24,987 bases of DNA from positions 1-24,987 of IMG/VR virus record IMGVR_UViG_3300017743_000114; one strand, given 5' to 3'. The notes under the pieces were generated by a model. That model made no database searches. It saw only the letters and a program-made list of their open reading frames with translations, and had not been told where the DNA came from. Position numbers and translations under genes: made by a program. This DNA is from a virus. Shown piece by piece: positions 8,402 to 14,853 of the stretch (positions are counted from its first letter, which is position 1; each line of letters starts with the position of its first letter).

Positions 8402-8638
8402 TTAAAAGTTTAAGTCAAATTCAATTATGCACGGCATGTCCTCCACGCTTTTCCATAGCATTGTAGATCCGTCGCGCTCTATATACACAAGATATCTTTT
8501 TATTGATTTCTTGAAAAGCAGCTCATCGTCTAAAACAATAGCAGACACCAAGCCATTGCCTGCTCTCATGCCTACATAATAAGCCATGCCTTCTTTCGGG
8601 TTTGGCCCGATAACAATCTTTCTAATAAGTCCTTCCAT
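8402..8638 (-). CDS. Hypothetical protein
   Basis: 78 aa, mixed alpha/beta, start MEGLIRKIVIGPNPKEGMAYYVG. The start overlaps the upstream stop (TAATG at 8636-8640), and the stop is 1 nt from the GroES-like start, so it is translationally embedded in the operon. No motif or membrane segment seen. Function unknown. Confidence 0.7.
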   Translation of the reverse strand: MEGLIRKIVIGPNPKEGMAYYVGMRAGNGLVSAIVLDDELLFKKSIKRYLVYIERDGSTMLWKSVEDMPCIIEFDLNF

Positions 8639-8934
8639 TAGTTCAGGGATATTCCTAAATCACCCAAGAGGCTGTCTAATGAGTCGTCATCTGAATAAGC
8701 GGTATCCATAACCTGCTTCAATGTCTCTAGCTCATCCCTGTTCTCAAGGTTGAAACTGTACATTGTCTTCATTTCTGCGCTGTCATCATCACCCTGAACG
8801 GCGTCGAAGTCTATAACTCCTACGACTATAGAGGCAAGGGTGCGGTCTTTCATTTCGAACTCATCAATCGTCTCTTCCATCTTCTTGACGAGAGAGTACA
8901 TTTCGGCAAAGAAGAGGGTATCCTTAGGGTTCAT
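8638..8934 (-). CDS. Acidic hypothetical protein, first gene of the operon
   Basis: 98 aa, strongly acidic, with an Asp/Ser-rich tail (YSDDDSLDSLLGDLG). Possibly DNA-mimic-like in charge, but this is only composition. It is the first gene after a divergent promoter region; a minus-strand TATATTTG lies about 20 nt upstream (8954-8961). Coupled by TAATG to the next gene. Function unknown. Confidence 0.7.
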   Translation of the reverse strand: MNPKDTLFFAEMYSLVKKMEETIDEFEMKDRTLASIVVGVIDFDAVQGDDDSAEMKTMYSFNLENRDELETLKQVMDTAYSDDDSLDSLLGDLGISLN

Positions 8935-8938
8935 GATG

Positions 8939-8961
8939 TAAATTTGTTTAAGTCAAATATA
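8939..8961. promoter_or_regulatory. Back-to-back -7 elements between divergent genes
   Basis: Plus-strand TAAATTTG (8939-8946) faces the winged-helix-like gene at 8975, and minus-strand TATATTTG (8961-8954) faces the gene starting at 8934. The two elements lie within 23 bp of each other, so polymerase binding or a repressor here would affect both directions. A good -33 TTTG is not visible for either, so these are candidates. Confidence 0.45.
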
Positions 8962-8974
8962 CGACACATTTTAC

Positions 8975-9394
8975 ATGCCTAGGTCAACGGTTAGAAAAAC
9001 AAGATTGTTTAGAGATGTTTCTATGCTTCCAGAAAAGTATGTGAAGCATAATTACTTAAAGAACATAAGGGGTGCTACGGACATGTTCTTGGATGGAAGC
9101 GATCTGACCAAAAGCTACCTGTACTTTATACTGTTTATATATGATCTTGAATTCTTCACGATATCCTGGGTGGCTAGCGAATATGGAATGAATAAGAAGA
9201 ATCTAGCTGACAGGATGATATACCCATTAGTTTCTATGGGGTATTTGTATAAACACTTTGACAGGCTCACCCCTTCGTCAACGGCTGATGATCACTTGTT
9301 TCGTGATGAAACCAAATTTAATTACCGAGTGAGGTATGCCCTGTCTCAGAAAGGCAGATTAGCGGTACAGCGGTTTTACTCTTGTTTAAAGTAA
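8975..9394 (+). CDS. Winged-helix-like putative DNA-binding protein
   Basis: 139 aa, basic N-terminus. The section FFTISWVASEYGMNKKNLADRM..PLVSMGYLYKHFDR (about 57-95) reads as a helix-turn-helix plus wing, and the later RVRYALSQKGRLAVQRFY resembles the end of MarR-like folds (G-R-L-A). It is a lone plus-strand gene inside a minus-strand late block, starting 40 bp from the divergent operon and overlapping the convergent glycosyltransferase-like gene by 19 bp. The placement suggests a regulator of the neighbouring operon. The function is inferred from fold pattern and position only. Confidence 0.6.
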   Translation: MPRSTVRKTRLFRDVSMLPEKYVKHNYLKNIRGATDMFLDGSDLTKSYLYFILFIYDLEFFTISWVASEYGMNKKNLADRMIYPLVSMGYLYKHFDRLTPSSTADDHLFRDETKFNYRVRYALSQKGRLAVQRFYSCLK

Positions 9395-10134
9395 CCAGAG
9401 TCCAGCATTCTAATTTCTTCAAAAAGCTTAGATATAATGGCTCTAGGGGCTCCAGAGTCATAAGAGGAAGATAGATAACTAGAATAGGTATTTATGTCAT
9501 CTTTTGATTTTATGTCTATACAGTCTAATTCATTGGGGGTTACAGACTCAATGCAGGACATTCCGTTTTTAAGGCATAGAGAATTATTTATACTCCCGTC
9601 GAAGTCGTGGTTTGCCTTGTTTCTCTCAGAGGTAAAAACATCATCAAAATCAACAGCCTCTTCAATACTTTTTCTTGAAAAGAACTGACCGCAAGAACAT
9701 ATGTGATGCTTTTGTCTAGTCCACAACACGGTTCTGTTCTTTTTAGGGTTTTTGTGAGTTACGGTAAAACAAGGAGACCCAAAAGAAACAGGCGACTCTT
9801 CTTTTAGTTTGTTTAAAGCTTTCGTCCAATAAAGACTAGAGTTTAAATTGTTGCTACCTAACCAGCAGATATAGTCTGTTTTCTTTTGGAGTGAAGTGGT
9901 CCAAGCAAATTTAAATTTTTTGTAAAGAGGCTCGTTTTCAAAACTGTAGTGATCTAAGCCCATAGAATCGCAATAGGATTTTTGGCGTTCATCATTTCCC
10001 ACCACAACAGTGTGAACCTCATACCCATTATTCTTAAACCTATCCGAAACCTTAGACATATGCCAAAGAGACATGCGTGTTAATTCAGGTCGCTTATGGT
10101 AAAGCATGAAAAAAACAACAGACTTTTTTTTCAT
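9376..10134 (-). CDS. Second glycosyltransferase-like protein
   Basis: 252 aa. A GT-A-like opening, KKKSVVFFMLYHKRPELT, then VHTVVVGND (about 40-48) and WLGSNNLNSSLYWTKAL (about 91-107), fits a nucleotide-sugar-binding domain with a degenerate D-x-D. A Cys/His patch (HHICSCGQFF) may bind metal. It is distinct in sequence from the one at 6610-7437 apart from the shared fold pattern. The start overlaps the M15 peptidase stop (TAATG at 10132-10136). It may glycosylate virion or host surface structures. The substrate is unknown. Confidence 0.55.
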   Translation of the reverse strand: MKKKSVVFFMLYHKRPELTRMSLWHMSKVSDRFKNNGYEVHTVVVGNDERQKSYCDSMGLDHYSFENEPLYKKFKFAWTTSLQKKTDYICWLGSNNLNSSLYWTKALNKLKEESPVSFGSPCFTVTHKNPKKNRTVLWTRQKHHICSCGQFFSRKSIEEAVDFDDVFTSERNKANHDFDGSINNSLCLKNGMSCIESVTPNELDCIDIKSKDDINTYSSYLSSSYDSGAPRAIISKLFEEIRMLDSGYFKQE

Positions 10135-10595
10135 TAAGCTAATGTATAATATATACCTTTCTCGTTCCTACGGGCTCGTTTGATCTGCTTCCTGTTCTTA
10201 CCACCTTCTTTAAATGACACATGAACCCAGGCAGGGTTTTCGTCATCACCGAACTCCCAGATCATTTGGTCCCATTCCAGGTTCTTCTTAATGAAGTCGA
10301 ATATCTCTGAGTTGTTAACCTTCCCATACATATCGGCGTCTATGTCAATAGCCTCCCCGATCATATGCTGAGAGTATTTACTCCCTCCAATCGCTTTGTT
10401 CAACTCCTTTGATCTAAACCCAGAGGTAACCCCGATGGGTACACCGAAGTGATCACGCACTGGCTGAAAGATATGGTCCGCTACAGCCTGGAGGTTGTTG
10501 ATTGCCCACTGATCAGGGGTGTTGTCTATCCCCTTTCGGGTCGCGGTGTTTGATTTCACCACCTCCTTTAGCGTAAGGTTTTTGCTTAATTTCAT
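10134..10595 (-). CDS. M15A-type zinc peptidase (putative endolysin)
   Basis: 153 aa, about the usual length for the peptidase M15A family, which cleaves peptide cross-links or D-Ala ends in peptidoglycan. Motifs: SGFRSKELNKAIGG (58-71), then SQHMIGEAIDID (75-86) giving zinc ligands H77 and D84, and WVHVSF (123-128) with H125. There is no signal peptide, so release would need a holin; the small membrane protein encoded at 10772-10969 on the opposite strand is one possibility. Transcribed from a minus-strand TAACTTTG element at 10677-10684 with a ~75-nt leader, and coupled to the next gene. Confidence 0.88.
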   Translation of the reverse strand: MKLSKNLTLKEVVKSNTATRKGIDNTPDQWAINNLQAVADHIFQPVRDHFGVPIGVTSGFRSKELNKAIGGSKYSQHMIGEAIDIDADMYGKVNNSEIFDFIKKNLEWDQMIWEFGDDENPAWVHVSFKEGGKNRKQIKRARRNEKGIYYTLA

Positions 10596-10676
10596 TTTTC
10601 TGAGCCACCCAAGACGGGTTGATTCTTTTAATTCGAGGGTTGTGATAATATTTCTTCAATCTATGATTGAATATAG

Positions 10677-10725
10677 CAAAGTTAGAAAAAAAATTTGCGA
10701 TATCGGAAAGTTTGTCTTACCTTGA
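10677..10725. promoter_or_regulatory. Overlapping divergent promoters
   Basis: Minus strand: TAACTTTG (10684-10677) toward the M15 peptidase gene. Plus strand: TTTG (10694-10697), a 20-nt spacer, then TACCTTGA (10718-10725), a degenerate copy of the early promoter class; GGAAAGTTTGTCTTACCTT matches the promoter at 14613 over most of its length (17 of 21 positions). The -33 of each lies over the other promoter's start region. Confidence 0.6.
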
Positions 10726-10771
10726 GATCAGCAAACCGAATTTACGAAACAATTTAAAACAGTTATTTGCT

Positions 10772-10969
10772 ATGAACAATTCATTCTTTATCCCCGCTAC
10801 ACTGGTAGCAATCTTTTTCGCTGTGTCTGCAATCTGCATCCTCGATACAGCACCCCGTCCAACTGGCGATGTCGTCAAAAGCCAGGCTCAATTATTTGAG
10901 AACCACATTGTAGAGGGCATGATTGCCCGACAACAAGCTAAGCTGGACGCTATTAAAAAGCAGCTTTGA
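10772..10969 (+). CDS. Small single-span membrane protein
   Basis: 65 aa from the ATG at 10772, chosen because an upstream ATG at 10667 would lie before the predicted promoter. Residues 4-24 (SFFIPATLVAIFFAVSAICI) are one hydrophobic span, followed by a Pro/Gly turn and a charged helix (EGMIARQQAKLDAIKKQL). This looks like an N-in/C-out anchored peptide of holin, spanin or host-interaction type; the sequence does not decide. No proper lipobox is present. It is isolated on the plus strand and converges with the Cys/Gly-rich gene, overlapping it by 17 bp. Confidence 0.65.
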   Translation: MNNSFFIPATLVAIFFAVSAICILDTAPRPTGDVVKSQAQLFENHIVEGMIARQQAKLDAIKKQL

Positions 10970-11777
10970 TTACAGGCTGATCAGCTTGCAGGAAGAACCC
11001 TCTTTGAGTAGGGTCTTTATAAACCTCGGACATTACCATTGAGTTGATCGCACCGCGATTCTGATTCCTGGTAAACAGTTCGGGGTTTTTCTGTGCCAGC
11101 TCCTTCATGAACTCCATTGCATATGGATCTCTGGCGTTCACTCCTGCTTCTTTCATGAGCTCAAACACCTTTGGTGTAGCATACATGTCTTTTCCGTCTT
11201 GTCTAAACCCTTGGGCGAAAGCATCTTTCGCGCCCCCTATCGTTCTGTATCCAGCATCTGGGTTCGTAGCGTCCTTCCTGGTATAAGCTCTTACGTTAGA
11301 CGTAGTAGGCTCAAACATAATTGGCTGTGAAGAAGACTCCTCTCTAGACTGTTCTTCTTTTCTTCCCCCTCCCATAAGCATTCTGGCTAGGTCTTGTCTG
11401 ACTGGTTGAGGTCCTCTTGATCTAATGGCCCTCATGTTTTCACCTCTTCGGGGTTCTTCTGGTGGCTTCTCATAGCCTTCAATAGCTCTCAAGGCAGCAG
11501 CCAGTCCTGGCATAACCACATCTGTAGACTTTTCACTACCCTGAGAAGGCGCTGATCCTGACTCTTGTGCTGCATTATCTGCTGCAATATCGCTTACGAT
11601 AGTTGATAGAACTTCTTTTATTGGATCTCCTTCAACTGGACCCCCTACAGCGTACTTCTTTACCATACCGCCAGCCATATACTTCTTTAGCATTGCACCA
11701 GCTCTGTACTTATTACAGCCTGAGCATTTAGGCTTTCCGCAGCCGCAGCCACCAGAGTTAGATTTTCTTGCCATCAT
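10953..11777 (-). CDS. Cys/Gly-rich probable virion protein
   Basis: 274 aa. The N-terminus has a CGCGKPKCSGC cluster (about 11-21), then KKYMAGGMVKKYAVGG, an in-tandem K-Y-x-x-G-G motif seen in phage structural or scaffold-like proteins of marine and Bacteroidetes phages. The middle is charged, low complexity and Arg/Glu/Ser-rich; the last ~100 residues look folded (VFELMKEAGVNARDPYAMEFMKEL). It sits in the late operon after the Ala/Gly-rich gene. A TATATTTG -7 element ends 4 nt before the double ATG at 11777-11772. Role unknown; the Cys cluster may bind zinc or an Fe/S-like metal. Confidence 0.65.
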   Translation of the reverse strand: MMARKSNSGGCGCGKPKCSGCNKYRAGAMLKKYMAGGMVKKYAVGGPVEGDPIKEVLSTIVSDIAADNAAQESGSAPSQGSEKSTDVVMPGLAAALRAIEGYEKPPEEPRRGENMRAIRSRGPQPVRQDLARMLMGGGRKEEQSREESSSQPIMFEPTTSNVRAYTRKDATNPDAGYRTIGGAKDAFAQGFRQDGKDMYATPKVFELMKEAGVNARDPYAMEFMKELAQKNPELFTRNQNRGAINSMVMSEVYKDPTQRGFFLQADQPVIKAAF

Positions 11778-11781
11778 ATCG

Positions 11782-11789
11782 CAAATATA
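11782..11789 (-). promoter_or_regulatory. -7 element abutting a start codon
   Basis: Minus-strand TATATTTG followed by CGAT and then ATGATG. The expected transcription start would be at or within a few bases of the initiation codon, implying a leaderless or near-leaderless mRNA. The TTTG -33 is not evident. Confidence 0.4.
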
Positions 11790-11800
11790 ACTATATTTTT

Positions 11801-12580
11801 TTATTCAGGATAATAGCTGTTGGAGTAGTACATCCCCTGAGGCTGTTGGTACTGAGGGCCTCCAGAGTTAACTGCGCCCCCAACGTTTGGATCAAACCCA
11901 TAGCTCATCTGAGAGTTGTCCTCCATAGACACTTCAGGTAGCGCCATTGGCTGTGGTTTTAGGGTTTTATATATGTCCATACCCACATCTACTACAGGCT
12001 TAACAGTGTCTACCACCTTCTTTACCTTCTGAGCTCCCTGTAGGATCTTTGCACCCGTGCTCAACGCTGTCGTCCCTGCCGTGGTAGCTGCCGTGGTACC
12101 AGCTCCAGCCACACCAGCCGCTCCAGGAGCTGCACTTAAACCAGCCAGTAATCCGCTAGTAGTAGTAGCACCACTCACACCTGCTGTCGTACCAGCCGCT
12201 GCTGCACCCGCTCCAGCTCCAGCTCCAGCACCTGCTGCACCAGCACCAGCAAACGCACCCAATGCACCTGCCGTAGCCACTGTTCCTACCGCTAAAGCAG
12301 TTCCAGCAGCTATGTTTCGGGTTCTTTTCTTGCCTAACTCGTCAAAATAGCGGTCAGCATTCTGTTCTTGGGCATTGTATTGCTTATACCCCTCGTATCC
12401 GTCTTTAATCTGGTCTCCACGGCGCTTAGCCTTACGCTTAGCACGTCTATTGATACGATCCTGCTTGTTCTGCGCTCTTTTATACTTTCGGAAGTCCTTT
12501 CCTTCGAGATCCCCACCAGCTAACTCAGCGGCTGCTTCGCGATCCCTCTCGTTTCCCACTCTATATTTTAATCTAGACAT
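11801..12580 (-). CDS. Ala/Gly-rich probable internal virion (ejection) protein
   Basis: 259 aa. Basic, Arg/Lys-rich N-terminus (RINRRAKRKAKRR), then about 100 residues of almost pure Ala/Gly/Thr with weak hydrophobicity (about 90-185), ending in a Pro/Gln/Tyr-rich tail (YYSNSYYPE). This architecture is common in podovirus internal proteins that leave the head with DNA and interact with the membrane. Similarity to a named family is not seen. Its first codons overlap the stop of the basic HNH-like gene by 8 nt. Confidence 0.6.
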   Translation of the reverse strand: MSRLKYRVGNERDREAAAELAGGDLEGKDFRKYKRAQNKQDRINRRAKRKAKRRGDQIKDGYEGYKQYNAQEQNADRYFDELGKKRTRNIAAGTALAVGTVATAGALGAFAGAGAAGAGAGAGAGAAAAGTTAGVSGATTTSGLLAGLSAAPGAAGVAGAGTTAATTAGTTALSTGAKILQGAQKVKKVVDTVKPVVDVGMDIYKTLKPQPMALPEVSMEDNSQMSYGFDPNVGGAVNSGGPQYQQPQGMYYSNSYYPE

Positions 12581-12815
12581 TTCTTTTAGATCCTTTTAGT
12601 CGTGATGCTTCTCTAATACCCCTGTTCTGGGAGGCTGTCATTACTCTTGCCTTTCCTTTCTTATGGTGTACATCCTTACCATCACCCTTTTTAACCTTAC
12701 CCTTCTTAGCAAAGAGCCTACGTAGCTTATTTCTTAAAGCACGGCGCTTTTTTTGTTTGCCAGACTTCTGGAACTTCTTGTATTCCTTATTATAATTGCG
12801 CTTCTTGGCTTTCAT
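12573..12815 (-). CDS. Small very basic HNH-like phage protein
   Basis: 80 aa, about 40% Lys/Arg. The core KKGDGKDVHHKKGKARVMTASQNRG (about 44-68) corresponds to the D-[IV]-H-H-x-D-G-N...V-M-S-x-x-x-N-R pattern of small phage proteins related to HNH endonucleases, but the catalytic-loop G-N and following Asn are absent (K-G-K instead), so it may not cut DNA. It is the first gene of the leftward late operon. A TATCTTTG element ends 5 nt before its ATG. Confidence 0.65.
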   Translation of the reverse strand: MKAKKRNYNKEYKKFQKSGKQKKRRALRNKLRRLFAKKGKVKKGDGKDVHHKKGKARVMTASQNRGIREASRLKGSKRNV

Positions 12816-12820
12816 AGGAT

Positions 12821-12828
12821 CAAAGATA
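12821..12828 (-). promoter_or_regulatory. -7 element of the leftward late operon
   Basis: Minus-strand TATCTTTG followed by ATCCT and ATG. It is identical to the -7 of the early plus-strand promoters, but the -33 position holds TAAAG, not TTTG, with the usual 20-nt spacing; the same TAAAG occurs before the portal element. Expected transcripts would be leaderless or nearly so. Confidence 0.5.
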
Positions 12829-12894
12829 CGATAATACAGTTTTTGCGCCTTTACAACTTAATTAGTTTGACTGACGCTCCGTAGCTACTGTTTT

Positions 12895-13594
12895 ATTACT
12901 TACATAAGTAATCCTAAAGACAGCCTCGTAGGTTTAAAACATCTATGAAGCTTTATCGCTGAATAGCTTTGGCGAAGTTACAACTTTTTTCTTAGAAAGT
13001 CAAGTCAGCAATACACTTTAATTGAACCCTATAAGTCACTAAGTGACAGCTTCTTAACCCGTATATAGTGGTGGCGCGTTGATAACTATGTTGATAAGCC
13101 ACGTTCGAAAAAGGGGCCAGCAATACAGATCGTGGGGATTATATGTATCATGAGTTGGTTGGGGTATCACCCCAAAACCAGATGCTTAAACCCCGTAGGT
13201 ATAATGCAAGGGGGTTTTTGCCAAGGATTCTGGCTTTTAACCACAGCTAGTAAGCTGTGTTTAAGTAGGATGACCACCTTTGGTAGGACTCAAACAGCAG
13301 TAAACGTAGTTTAAACAGCAATCAATCAGCTTGGAACAATCCCCCCTCTTAACCTCTGGTTAAGTATATACCTTCATTTATGAAGGTCCAGTGGCTTCGA
13401 GGAAAATCTCTCCAATGTGTATGAAATCCCTTTAGGGATCGCGTCATTGGTAGTCAACCCGTGAGTATTAGCAAGCTAATACCGTAGGTTGAATGGAGTA
13501 GAGATAGAGTATATGAAGAAGGAGTCTTATGACTTCTTCATTTACTCTTTATCTCTTAAGGTTGGTTTTGGAAGTCGACCATCCTTGAGGAACT
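12895..13594 (+). ncRNA. Candidate large structured non-coding RNA, tiled stem-loops
   Basis: The 792-nt gap between divergent genes (12816-13607) has no credible gene. From about 12895 it is tiled with perfect hairpins: ATTACTTA/TAAGTAAT (12895-12912), GTCAC/GTGAC (13035-13047), TTGGGG/CCCCAA (13159-13175), CACAGCT/AGCTGTG (13242-13259), CTTAACC/GGTTAAG (13348-13364), ACCTTCAT/ATGAAGGT (13370-13387), CCAATG/CATTGG enclosing ATCCC/GGGAT (13412-13450), TCAACC/GGTTGA enclosing GTATTAG/CTAATAC (13454-13492), a 55-nt three-tier hairpin (13501-13555) and CTTAAGG/CCTTGAG (13555-13589). Strand is inferred from the following gene and from purine-rich loops. It could be a free RNA of the GOLLD/ROOL type or a very long structured leader. 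A weak TAGCTTTG at 12964 is the only internal -7 match. Confidence 0.5.
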
Positions 13595-13607
13595 CAAAAT
13601 CTCTACC

Positions 13608-14282
13608 ATGTCGAAGACATTAGAAAACAAATCAGCTATGCTGAAAGACCTCAAGAAAGCTGTAAACAGCTTTGTTTACTCTCCAACGGAGAGCAAGTTG
13701 GCAAACTGCCGACTCCAAGTTACTGAACTTGTTCAGTTCCTTCAGTCCATCGAAGTTCCGAAGGAAGAGGCTAAGAAGCCAAAGGCTTCTAAGTCAAAGT
13801 CCAAATCCAAGCCGAAGGCTACTAAGTCTTCGAAGAAGACGGGGCGGAAGGCTGAAATCGAAGCCCTTCTATCTTCTGGTAAGAAGATGAAGAGAGCAGA
13901 ACGTTCCGTTCTGAACAAGGAGTTGTTTGCTCTGCAAACAGCAGAGAGACGCTCTTCGAAGAAGAGCAAGTCGAAGACTGTCCGTCGTCCTAAGAGGACG
14001 TCAGAAGCTGGTCTTGAGTTAACTCAAGCTAAGGACGGCATCGGAATTGGCAAAGCCAAAAAGACAAAAGCTGTTGCTCTTGACGGTAGTCAAGCTATGC
14101 CCTTCGAGCCTAGGAAGGAGGTTGAAGTAGTCGAACCAAAGGTTCGTAAGAAGGAGTTCATGAAAATGACCCTCTTAGAGGGTGAGACTGTCGAGGAGTG
14201 CATGGCTCGACTCCGCTCCGCTCAGATAGAGGCTGCCCGCCTTGAAGCTGAAGCTTTGATTGCTGACACTGCTCCCTTCTGA
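13608..14282 (+). CDS. Lys/Ser-rich hypothetical protein encoded by hairpin-studded DNA
   Basis: 224 aa. Residues 1-50 look helical. Residues 55-140 are Lys/Ser/Arg-rich (KASKSKSKSKPKATKSSKK; later SSKKSKSKTVRRPKR), like a nucleic-acid-binding tail. The C-terminal ~50 residues are helical and acidic. The start follows CAAAATCTC-TACC-ATG, the same leader motif as three promoter-driven genes. The protein could bind the structured RNA just upstream; that is inference from position and charge. The coding DNA carries a perfect 5-8 bp hairpin roughly every 35 bp (see the repeat entry), unlike typical genes here. Confidence 0.75.
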   Translation: MSKTLENKSAMLKDLKKAVNSFVYSPTESKLANCRLQVTELVQFLQSIEVPKEEAKKPKASKSKSKSKPKATKSSKKTGRKAEIEALLSSGKKMKRAERSVLNKELFALQTAERRSSKKSKSKTVRRPKRTSEAGLELTQAKDGIGIGKAKKTKAVALDGSQAMPFEPRKEVEVVEPKVRKKEFMKMTLLEGETVEECMARLRSAQIEAARLEAEALIADTAPF

Positions 14283-14333
14283 TAACGTAGTTATCACTTC
14301 ATTAGTTATTAAACCCTTTAAATCATAGATTTA
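13632..14333 (+). repeat. Array of short perfect hairpins inside and after a coding gene
   Basis: Stem/loop/stem units include 13656 AAAGCTG-TAAA, 13679 CTCTCC-AAC, 13697 GTTGGCA-AAC, 13722 ACTGAAC-TT, 13774 AGAAGCC-AAA, 13826 GTCTTC-GAA, 13871 ATCTTCT-GGTA, 13897 CAGAACG-TTC, 13924 TGTTTGC-TCT, 13951 GCTCTTC-GAA, 13986 CGTCCT-AAG, 14013 CTTGAG-TTAA, 14047 TTGGC-AAA, 14079 CTTGAC-GGTA, 14132 CGAACC-AAA, 14169 ACCCTC-TTA, 14190 GTCGAG, 14280 TGATAAC-GTA (over the stop codon) and 14319 TAAATC-ATA (ending on the next ATG). Each is followed by its exact complement (13697 has one G-U). Sequences differ between units, so this is a repeated structure, not a repeated sequence. Confidence 0.85.
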
Positions 14334-14587
14334 TGTCTCAACCAATTTTTGCCTTTGTCTTCCCGTTCGATAGCGGGGCTGAGTTTCGCTGTAAGCGGAA
14401 CTTCCCAGACGCGGAGAGTGCCGCGAACTGGGCTGTGGAAATCATCCTCAAAGAGGGTGATGAGTATTGCCTCTTCAGAGAAGTGCCATCCTCGGACTAC
14501 GTGTTCGAGCCTGCCCTTGAGTCCCACTCGGTGGTGCGGTGGCATGATGACGCTCCAACATGGGAGGTGTACGATATCATCGACTAA
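14333..14587 (+). CDS. Hypothetical early protein
   Basis: 84 aa, acidic, Trp/Phe-rich, beginning MSQPIFAFVFPFDSGAEF; mixed alpha/beta, no membrane span and no motif. The start codon lies at the 3' edge of a perfect hairpin (TAAATC-ATA-GATTTA), which could modulate initiation. The stop is followed by another hairpin, TACCC-TAAA-GGGTA (14589-14602), without a T-run. Function unknown. Confidence 0.65.
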   Translation: MSQPIFAFVFPFDSGAEFRCKRNFPDAESAANWAVEIILKEGDEYCLFREVPSSDYVFEPALESHSVVRWHDDAPTWEVYDIID

Positions 14588-14612
14588 CTACCCTAAAGGG
14601 TATAAAATTAAA

Positions 14613-14685
14613 TTTGGAAAGACGGAAAGTCTGTCTTATCTTTGTAACCGACGGCAATGTTGCTGTCATTCAAAATCTCAATCCT
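14613..14685 (+). promoter_or_regulatory. Early promoter P1 with conserved leader
   Basis: TTTG (14613-14616), 20-nt spacer, TATCTTTG (14637-14644). The leader starts with a hairpin GACGGCAA-TG-TTGCTGTC (14650-14667, one G-U pair) and ends CAAAATCTCAAT (14671-14682), CCT, ATG. The same architecture recurs at 16279 and 18174. Confidence 0.88.
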
Positions 14686-14853
14686 ATGCTCAACAGCACA
14701 GATACACAGCGCAAGAAAGCGCAAATGGCTTCGGCTCTCTTCAACGATGTTCAACTCCTTGGCTCTGCAATCACTTGCACGGCAGGCTTCGATGCCCTGT
14801 CCTGCGACGATCAGATGCGCCTTGAGGACTTAATCGGTGGTGAAAATGTATAA
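14686..14853 (+). CDS. Small early protein
   Basis: 55 aa. The ATG at 14686 is chosen because it is the first after promoter P1 and is placed exactly 3 nt behind CAAAATCTCAAT, as in the two sister transcripts; longer forms would begin before the promoter. Helical N-terminus (NSTDTQRKKAQMASALFND) and an acidic end. No motif. Possible host-takeover peptide, by position only. Confidence 0.65.
   Translation: MLNSTDTQRKKAQMASALFNDVQLLGSAITCTAGFDALSCDDQMRLEDLIGGENV

Noticed and set aside
12057-12350. 97-codon Ala/Pro-rich plus-strand frame
   Set aside because: Antisense of the Ala/Gly-rich virion gene; its composition is forced by the repeat-like codons on the other strand.
13132-13314. 60-codon frame inside the structured gap
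   Set aside because: No leader motif, unusual Cys/Trp-rich composition, and it is cut through by the stems at 13159-13175, 13188-13217 and 13242-13259; more likely chance in a structured RNA.
12816-13607. CRISPR array or tandem repeat
   Set aside because: The hairpins differ in sequence and spacing; there is no repeated unit and no spacer periodicity.
14349-14825. 158-codon Ser/Arg/Cys-rich frame
   Set aside because: Runs through promoter P1 and two better-supported genes in other frames; composition is atypical.
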